64,000 nt of DNA, taken from the NCBI GenBank assembly GCA_038893495.1, contig JAWARJ010000001.1, positions 947,824-1,011,823 of the forward strand, read 5' to 3'. The DNA is from Thermoproteus sp. GTDB taxonomy: Archaea > Thermoproteota > Thermoprotei > Thermoproteales > Thermoproteaceae. The position numbers were made by a program, and so were the translations under genes. How positions within the stretch are numbered: the first letter of the stretch is position 1; the number at the start of each line of letters is the position of its first letter. Positions 59,216-64,000 of this stretch are shown in pieces. The notes beneath the pieces were generated by a model. That model worked only from the letters and a program-made list of their open reading frames with translations, searched no databases and was not told the origin of the DNA.

Positions 59216-60040
59216 ATGTTGCTCCAATTGGGCCTGGTCCTAGCCGCCGTCGTGGCTTTCATAGTGCTTATAATCATAATATCGCTGTTGGCCTCCGCCA
59301 TAAAGGTCATACCGGAATACCAACGTGCTGTGAGGTTCCGTTTAGGTAGAATAACCGGCCTTATCGGGCCCGGCTTGGTCTTTATAATACCAATCATAGA
59401 TACCATTATCCGCTACGACTTACGTATAGAAGTGGTTGATGTGCCGCAACAAAAGGCCTTGACTAAAGACAACGTAGAGGTCACTATAGACGCCGCCGTG
59501 TACCAGAGAGTTGTCGATCCCCTTAAGGTCGCAGTGACCGTTAAGAACCACGTGCCCGCAGTGGCCACCTTCGCCGCGGCCACTTTAAGAGACGTGGTGG
59601 GCATGGTCGATCTGGACACCCTCCTTACACATAGAGAGGAGATCGCCAAGAAGATAGCCGAAATTGTAGACGAACACGTAACTCCCTGGGGTGTCAAGGT
59701 GACGGGCGTAGCTATACGCGACATAAAGCTCCCCGAGGCGCTAGTTAGGGCCATGGCCTCTCAAGCCGAGGCCGAGAGGTTGCGGAGAGCCAAAATCACC
59801 ATAGCCTCGGCCGAATACGAGGCCAGTAAAATATACCTAGAGGCCGCCGAGACCTATTCTAAAAACCCCGTCGCGGTTCAGTTGAGGCAAATAGATGCAT
59901 TGTTGGAAATGGCTAGAGAACACAACTTGATCGTCGTGACCCCCTCGTCTCTGGAGTTCGTGTCGCTTCCGTTGGCGCTATCTAGAGCGACCGCCCAACA
60001 ACAAAGCGGTGGACAGGAGGGAGGCGGCCAAAAGCAGTAA
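59216..60040 (+). CDS. SPFH/stomatin-like membrane protein
   Basis: A 274-aa band-7 protein. It has one N-terminal membrane helix (residues 5-30) followed by the SPFH domain: YQRAVRFRLGRITGLIGPGLVFIIPIID, DVPQQKALTKDNVEVTIDAAVYQRV, LRDVVGMVDLDTLLTHRE and the C-terminal coil AMASQAEAERLRRAKITIASAE. It forms membrane microdomain-type assemblies. A Gln/Gly tail ends the protein. It stops one base before its partner NfeD-like protease gene, a conserved pair. Confidence 0.92.
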   Translation: MLLQLGLVLAAVVAFIVLIIIISLLASAIKVIPEYQRAVRFRLGRITGLIGPGLVFIIPIIDTIIRYDLRIEVVDVPQQKALTKDNVEVTIDAAVYQRVVDPLKVAVTVKNHVPAVATFAAATLRDVVGMVDLDTLLTHREEIAKKIAEIVDEHVTPWGVKVTGVAIRDIKLPEALVRAMASQAEAERLRRAKITIASAEYEASKIYLEAAETYSKNPVAVQLRQIDALLEMAREHNLIVVTPSSLEFVSLPLALSRATAQQQSGGQEGGGQKQ

Positions 60041-61327
60041 ATGAGGGGCGCGGTTTTGGCGGCCCTCCTTTTGGTTGCGTTGGTCTACGCCCAACAGACG
60101 TATTACGTTAAGAACATATATGTAGTTACGATAGACAACACCATAGGGCCCTATACCGTATCTCAGATATCAAGGGCGATTACTTCGGCCGAACAGAGCT
60201 CGGGCGCCGTCTTAATACTTTTAAACACGCCTGGGGGGCTCGCAGACTCTACGCTCCAAGCCATACAGATGATAGGATCCTCTACGGCGCCAGTTATAGG
60301 ATTCGTATATCCCGACTACGGCTACGCTTGGTCGGGCGGCACGTACATACTGCTGTCGACCCACATAGCGGCCATGGCGCCGCACACCGTAATAGGCTCT
60401 TGTCAGCCCATAGAGGGGACCACGCCCATAAACGAATCCAAGATACTCAACGCCTTCGCCAGCTACCTCGCCGCCGCCATGTCGTCATACGGCAGAAACG
60501 CCACTTACGCTTATCTGTGTGTCCAGCGGAATTTAAATCTAGATGCAGAGGAGGCTCTGCGCTACCACGTGATAAACTTCGTGGCGGACAGCATAGGGCA
60601 ACTACTAGAGGAGGCGAACGGGACCTCCGTTAGGGGCGAGCGGGTAGTCTTCGTGAGCCCCACATTGATTTACATAAGGCCGACTGTCGGCGAGATGTTC
60701 CAAGCGTGGCTCATGGACCCAATAGTCGAGAGCGTGTTGTCGCTCCTGGCCCTATTGGTTATAATTGTGGCCATCGCCTCTGGACATCCCCTAGCGGCCG
60801 CTCTAGGCGTAGTGCTCTTCTTGCTTTCAGTGTTGCCCTACATATCTACTGACTGGCTGTGGGTCGCCCTATTCGTTATGGGGGTTGCTCTGTTGTTTAC
60901 CGCCATGTTCGCCAGCGGTTCCACACATGGAATATTGGAGGGGGCCGGCGCCGTGTTGATAGTACTGAGCTTCTTGAGTTTATTCCCTCCATTTCAACTA
61001 CAGGGACAGCCCGTGCTGATTTCGAACTACTGGCCGCTGGTGGGCTCTGCCATAGCTCTACTGGCCGTCCTGATAGGCCTAGTGGCGTTCATAGCCTGGA
61101 AGGCCGTGTCGGTACATTTAAGGCGTCCTGTATCTGAGGCCCTCCTGACCCTAAAAGGCCTTGAGGGCGTCGCTGTAGACGACATAGGCCCAAATAAGCC
61201 GGGCTATGTTGTGGTGTTAGGCGAGTACTGGAAGGCCATCTCTAAGACTGAGGTCAAGAAGGGATGTAGGGTACGTGTAGTCGAGGCGGGAGAGCTAGTG
61301 GTCGTAGAGCCGACCCAATGTCTTTAA
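60041..61327 (+). CDS. NfeD-like membrane serine protease
   Basis: A 428-aa protein. A signal peptide precedes the ClpP-like protease domain with VLILLNTPGGLADSTLQAIQMI near residue 65, the catalytic Ser in YAWSGGTYILLS near residue 98, and a Lys in NESKILNAF near residue 136. At least four membrane helices follow (residues about 230-360), then a soluble OB-fold NfeD domain (EGVAVDDIGPNKPGYVVVLGEYWKA). In Pyrococcus the homologue cleaves a stomatin partner. Here the SPFH gene is directly upstream, which fits. Confidence 0.9.
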   Translation: MRGAVLAALLLVALVYAQQTYYVKNIYVVTIDNTIGPYTVSQISRAITSAEQSSGAVLILLNTPGGLADSTLQAIQMIGSSTAPVIGFVYPDYGYAWSGGTYILLSTHIAAMAPHTVIGSCQPIEGTTPINESKILNAFASYLAAAMSSYGRNATYAYLCVQRNLNLDAEEALRYHVINFVADSIGQLLEEANGTSVRGERVVFVSPTLIYIRPTVGEMFQAWLMDPIVESVLSLLALLVIIVAIASGHPLAAALGVVLFLLSVLPYISTDWLWVALFVMGVALLFTAMFASGSTHGILEGAGAVLIVLSFLSLFPPFQLQGQPVLISNYWPLVGSAIALLAVLIGLVAFIAWKAVSVHLRRPVSEALLTLKGLEGVAVDDIGPNKPGYVVVLGEYWKAISKTEVKKGCRVRVVEAGELVVVEPTQCL

Positions 61328-61390
61328 GGCCCTTAGAGGCTATGGGGAAACATGTCTGAAGGAGATATATTGAGCCCGATGTAGTGCTTC

Positions 61391-61576
61391 GTGTTCGTCT
61401 ACATAATGATGGCATATGGAGCCGCTCTAGTCGTCTTGGGCGTTATAAGCGGCGAGGACTCGCTGGTATTTTTCGGACTGGGCCTTCTGGCGCTTTCGAA
61501 CCTACACAATATAGCGAACTTCCTGAGGAAGAGGTCGAAGAGCAGACTGGACGCCGAGCTCAAGTCAGCTTCTTGA
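61391..61576 (+). CDS. Small membrane protein
   Basis: A 61-aa protein starting at a GTG about 26 bases after a TATA core (GATATATT). It has one or two membrane segments (VYIMMAYGAALVVLGVI and LVFFGLGLLALSNL) and a basic tail (FLRKRSKSRL). Its last few codons overlap guide RNA candidate D on the other strand. Unknown function. Confidence 0.55.
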   Translation: MFVYIMMAYGAALVVLGVISGEDSLVFFGLGLLALSNLHNIANFLRKRSKSRLDAELKSAS

Positions 61577-61614
61577 GCCTCTTCACGAGTCGCCAGACCC
61601 TTAGCTCATCACCC
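61563..61614 (-). ncRNA. C/D box methylation guide sRNA candidate (D)
   Basis: Reading leftward: box C GTGATGA (61612-61606, perfect), 12-nt guide GCTAAGGGTCTG, box D' GCGA (61593-61590), 3-nt spacer, box C' GTGAAGA (61586-61580), 11-nt guide GGCTCAAGAAG, and box D CTGA (61568-61565, perfect). TATA core TTTTTAAC at about 61642-61635 is 26 bases before box C and lies inside the 3' end of the upstream gene. The RNA overlaps the last codons of the small membrane protein gene on the + strand. No target is assigned. Confidence 0.68.
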
Positions 61615-61623
61615 GTCTAGACT

Positions 61624-62091
61624 TCACATGTAGGTTAAAAAGTCCTCGAGGAATCTAAGCGTCAAATAGTCTAGATACATCTCCCCGACCGCAATCAGTT
61701 TTTTGTTATCTCTTTTTACTATATATAAATATTCATTTCCTATTTTTATTTGAGCTTGTTCTATATCTAAATCTATATATGTTTTAAATTGTTCAGGGAG
61801 AGAGCCATATTCCTCTTGGCCGATTTTGATGTATTTAAATCCCAATAGTTGCGCCAACTCCGACACATTAGCGGGGACGTAGCCGACCCGACCGTAGGGG
61901 GGTATAAACTTTTCTATTCTCTCTCTTAGGTAAGCCAATTGACTTAATATCTCTTGTTCTCCGGGGGTGTAGATTGCGACGCGTTGGGCTTGGGGCTGTG
62001 GCGCCCTTCTGTTTAGGAAGAATATTACGGCGACAAGCACCACTATTGCGGCGACTACTACAGCAACCATTAGGCTTATTTGTAAAAGCAT
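61624..62091 (-). CDS. Membrane-anchored hypothetical protein
   Basis: A 155-aa protein with an N-terminal membrane helix (residues 4-28: ISLMVAVVVAAIVVLVAVIFF), a Pro/Gln linker, a probable coiled coil (GEQEILSQLAYLRERIEKFIPP), and a soluble C-terminal domain (YIKIGQEEYGSLPEQFKTYID, KIGNEYLYIVKRDNKKLIAVG). DNA in the middle is notably A/T-rich. No family is recognised. An A/T-rich run precedes the ATG and also precedes the divergent gene. Confidence 0.6.
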   Translation of the reverse strand: MLLQISLMVAVVVAAIVVLVAVIFFLNRRAPQPQAQRVAIYTPGEQEILSQLAYLRERIEKFIPPYGRVGYVPANVSELAQLLGFKYIKIGQEEYGSLPEQFKTYIDLDIEQAQIKIGNEYLYIVKRDNKKLIAVGEMYLDYLTLRFLEDFLTYM

Positions 62092-62161
62092 AGTACGGTT
62101 TAGCCAGGCAAATTTAAATCATTCAATTAATTAGTTTATAAACCCAAGCGATATTGAGGCG

Positions 62162-62638
62162 ATGAAGCTCTTATGGATCGGCGCCGCCGTGCTCATATTA
62201 ACGTTAATCCCACAAATAAGCTATATCATTTATGAGGTAGGTCCTAATCCTACTTTCAATATAAATAATATGTATATACAGGTAGGATCTAATAAATATT
62301 ACTTGCTGAATATACCTATATACATTAAATTGCCCATCATGGCTGCGGCTTTAGCCATAATCGGGATCTACGAGCTACGTAAGGACCTAAAGCCTCGTGG
62401 AGGGGCTACCGCCTTGGCCCTCTTGGCGTTAATTTTAGCGCTCCCCATACCTCTCATATTTTCTGAGTCTGGCGGGCTCACCGTAGTGGCTCTATCTAAT
62501 GCATTTACTTCGGCGGCCGTTGTGGTCTACGTGCTCGGCGCCGCGTTGGAACTTGTGGAGCACTACGCCCTCCCCAGTAGGCTCACTGAAATCATAGCTC
62601 TACCCGAGTCGGCAGCTGAGAAGACAGAGAAGGCGTGA
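62162..62638 (+). CDS. Multi-pass membrane protein of unknown function
   Basis: A 158-aa protein with about four membrane helices (residues 4-26, 53-72, 82-100, 108-135) and a first external loop (EVGPNPTFNINNMYIQVGSNKYY). The A/T-rich 5' part resembles its neighbour across the gap. It overlaps the next small gene by 4 nt (GTGA), so they are co-expressed. A TATA-like GTTTATAAAC lies about 22 bases before the ATG. Confidence 0.6.
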   Translation: MKLLWIGAAVLILTLIPQISYIIYEVGPNPTFNINNMYIQVGSNKYYLLNIPIYIKLPIMAAALAIIGIYELRKDLKPRGGATALALLALILALPIPLIFSESGGLTVVALSNAFTSAAVVVYVLGAALELVEHYALPSRLTEIIALPESAAEKTEKA

Positions 62639-62886
62639 CTCGCTGTTTCTTCTGTTTGAGGGAGTCCTCTAAACTCTATATAGTTAAATTAAAATCGGAG
62701 CTTCATATGGATTTATATGTATATTCTTGCGAGGAATGCCTAAATAAATACAAGGATTTGATCATCCAGGTCGTCGACATTTCTCAAGAAGTCGGGAAGA
62801 AGAGATATGGACAGCACGGGCACCCCCTCAATAACAGCGCCGGTAGAGGTAAGCGTAACTACTACGGGCACCACTCTGGGGGCTAG
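62635..62886 (+). CDS. Small zinc-finger-like protein overlapping a nuclease gene
   Basis: An 83-aa protein, start GTG overlapping the previous stop. CFFCLRESSKLY near residue 4 and CEECLNKYK near residue 32 give four Cys as in a zinc ribbon. The last 49 codons (62740-62886) lie antisense to the end of the nuclease gene and have low-complexity residues (GQHGHPLNNSAGRG). The first 35 residues are the credible part. The long antisense overlap makes the exact 3' end doubtful. Confidence 0.5.
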   Translation: MTRCFFCLRESSKLYIVKLKSELHMDLYVYSCEECLNKYKDLIIQVVDISQEVGKKRYGQHGHPLNNSAGRGKRNYYGHHSGG

Positions 62887-63309
62887 GGACTTCAGCCTTT
62901 CGAGACATATGCGGGTCTTTTCGGCGTGGCTCCTAGCCACCTCGGCCCATTTTCCCCCGCCGTACTTCCAGTGTTTGGCCTCTATGGCCAATACGTATTT
63001 TTTCGACCACGCGACTATGTCGAACTCGGCCTTACGGCCTCTGCACTCCAGCCTGAAATCTCTACGCGCCGAATAGCCCCAGCCTTCTAGTATGTGTAGT
63101 ATTATCTCCTCAAATTCTTGCCAGCTCAAGTACCTAGAGAGAGATGAAAGGTCCAACTGGACGCCCTTCTCCAACGCCTTGTATATCAAATAGGGCCGCG
63201 GCGCCAAGAGGCCAGCTCTGTAGAGACCGGCCTCTTCTAGACATCGCCTTTCCTCTTCGTCTAGCTGTAGGCCTCTGACGGCGTCCTCGACGGCCCTCTT
63301 TAAACACAC
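62740..63309 (-). CDS. PD-(D/E)XK endonuclease-like protein (Mrr-type)
   Basis: A 189-aa protein. The N-terminal part is helical (LKRAVEDAVRGLQLDEEERRCLEEAGL). WQEFEEIILHILEGWGYSARRDF near residue 80 is followed by the catalytic cluster: EFDIVAWSKKYVLAIEAKHW near residues 97-116, with the Asp and the E-x-K of PD-(D/E)XK. This is the layout of Mrr-like restriction endonucleases that act on methylated or foreign DNA, though no modification gene is near. The 3' end is antisense to a small zinc-finger gene for 147 bp. Confidence 0.78.
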   Translation of the reverse strand: MCLKRAVEDAVRGLQLDEEERRCLEEAGLYRAGLLAPRPYLIYKALEKGVQLDLSSLSRYLSWQEFEEIILHILEGWGYSARRDFRLECRGRKAEFDIVAWSKKYVLAIEAKHWKYGGGKWAEVARSHAEKTRICLERLKSLAPRVVPVVVTLTSTGAVIEGVPVLSISLLPDFLRNVDDLDDQILVFI

Positions 63310-63332
63310 ATAAGGCTGTAAGTTCTCGATAT

Positions 63333-63383
63333 ATATGATGAATGGCCGCGGCCGATATATGACGACGGTCTAAAGCTCTGATT
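63333..63383 (+). ncRNA. C/D box methylation guide sRNA candidate (E)
   Basis: Box C ATGATGA is perfect (63335-63341), followed by a 10-nt guide ATGGCCGCGG, box D' CCGA (63352-63355), 3-nt spacer, box C' ATGACGA (63359-63365), 12-nt guide CGGTCTAAAGCT and box D CTGA (63378-63381). The promoter is weak: CACATAAGG about 24 bases upstream, or CTTTAAAC about 33 bases upstream. It lies between convergent genes and overlaps the last codons of the flavin oxidoreductase gene. No target is assigned. Confidence 0.65.
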
Positions 63384-64000
63384 CGTACAACTGTTTCGGC
63401 TTCCCATATAGTATATAAGACGGCTTCACGCCGTATAGAGCGCCTGCTATGATGGCTATGTTGGGCACACAGAACGTCTCGAAACAGGGAGAGGGGCCTC
63501 CGGGCAGTTGGTCTATAGTGGGCATCTTGGCGTGTCTCAATCTATTCACCTCGTCGCTAGTCACCTTTACCTCTATTCTGGCCTTGTTGAGCCTATCTAC
63601 GGCCTTCATGAAGTCCGAAAGCTTAAGCCCGTTACAGGGACATATCACCTGGTCTCCGTCTATTTCGTCGAGGGCGTTCGGCCAGAAGTACGGCCATCCG
63701 GGCGCGTCTATCACGTTGGGCTCCACGTATAGGTCGCTGTAGTCGGTGCCTCTGCTCAGCCTCAAGTCTAGGTTGTAGAGCCAATTGGTCTCAAGCGCTA
63801 TCTTCGTTCTGAAGTCCTCCAAGGCCTTAGAGGCCTTGTCTGGATCTTCCAGCCCCTCTTTGGAGGCTATATACATAGCCAATAGCTTAGCTTGCGCCTC
63901 CTCTATATGGACGTAAGTAGCTCCGTAGAGCTCACCGACGATGTATATGTTGGTTCCCCCGGTCGACTTGCCCCTTTCGTCTAGCCTTAACACCTCGCCG
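63370..64000 (-). CDS. C-terminal part of FAD-dependent oxidoreductase with BFD-like [2Fe-2S] domain, 5'-truncated by window edge
   Basis: At least 210 residues are visible; the frame is open to the right edge, so the N-terminus is missing. The visible part starts with GEVLRLDERGKSTGGTNIYIVGELYGATYVHIEEAQ, which is the C-terminal FAD-binding segment of pyridine-nucleotide-type oxidoreductases. About 110 residues later comes a BFD-like Cys group, VICPCNGLKLSDFMKAVDRLN with a further CFETFCVPNIA, expected to hold a [2Fe-2S] cluster. This arrangement occurs in sarcosine-oxidase-alpha and proline or hydroxyproline oxidase-type enzymes. The substrate cannot be inferred. Confidence 0.78.
   Translation of the reverse strand, partial: GEVLRLDERGKSTGGTNIYIVGELYGATYVHIEEAQAKLLAMYIASKEGLEDPDKASKALEDFRTKIALETNWLYNLDLRLSRGTDYSDLYVEPNVIDAPGWPYFWPNALDEIDGDQVICPCNGLKLSDFMKAVDRLNKARIEVKVTSDEVNRLRHAKMPTIDQLPGGPSPCFETFCVPNIAIIAGALYGVKPSYILYGKPKQLYESEL

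Overview
The window reads as a chromosomal stretch of a hyperthermophilic crenarchaeon of the order Thermoproteales, most likely Thermoproteus or a close relative of Pyrobaculum. The evidence is internal. Genes are packed with 1-4 nt overlaps, and many starts (often GTG) lie about 22-27 nt downstream of an A/T-rich TATA box, so transcripts are probably leaderless. A PaREP1 family gene is present, the tRNA-Trp gene is split by a small non-canonical intron, there is an EtfAB-FixCX set, and there is an A-type ATPase. I saw no CRISPR array, no intact insertion sequence and no rRNA. A taxonomic name would need 16S rRNA or whole-genome comparison.

Layout. 1-7.2 kb is energy metabolism and replication: the 3'-truncated succinate dehydrogenase/fumarate reductase flavoprotein, PCNA with a coupled pilin-like gene, and fixC-fixX-etfB-etfA, whose products should form a membrane electron-transfer (probably bifurcating) flavoprotein complex that feeds quinone. 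7.2-14.2 kb carries a MoaD-MoaE fusion (molybdopterin), a KaiC-like ATPase, thymidylate kinase and a histidine block (hisD-hisE, hisI, hisC-hisG-hisH). 14.3-26 kb is a large type IV pilus-like locus. It has five surface or pilin-like proteins, one of 1206 aa, followed by a TadC-like platform protein, a VirB11/CpaF-type ATPase and two accessory genes, with the pterin gene mptE in between. 26-35.5 kb has an Lhr-type helicase, a tungstate/molybdate ABC transporter preceded by a perfect inverted repeat, a GH57 glycosidase and an aminotransferase. 35.7-39.7 kb is the most accessory-looking part: PaREP1, MscS, a UPF0282 metallo-beta-lactamase-fold protein, tRNA-Trp, and a HEPN/MNT pair. 39.7-44.3 kb is an M42 peptidase and pyrimidine synthesis (pyrB diverging from pyrF-pyrI-pyrE-pyrD). 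44.3-56.6 kb is mixed metabolism, RNA modification and GTPase genes. 56.6-59 kb is part of the A-type ATPase, including a 50-aa coiled-coil gene. 59-64 kb has an SPFH/NfeD pair, small membrane proteins, a PD-(D/E)XK nuclease and the C-terminal part of a flavin/[2Fe-2S] oxidoreductase cut by the window edge.

The most useful new reading is at RNA level. Five stretches (near 2.3, 3.55, 46.5, 61.6 and 63.36 kb) have the full C - guide - D' - spacer - C' - guide - D layout of archaeal C/D box methylation guides. Guides are 10-12 nt and four of the five have a TATA box about 24-26 nt before box C. They sit between genes or overlap gene 3' ends. One guide is complementary to the conserved helix 93 segment of 23S rRNA. 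The pilus-like locus and the wtp operator are the other two candidates for undescribed biology.
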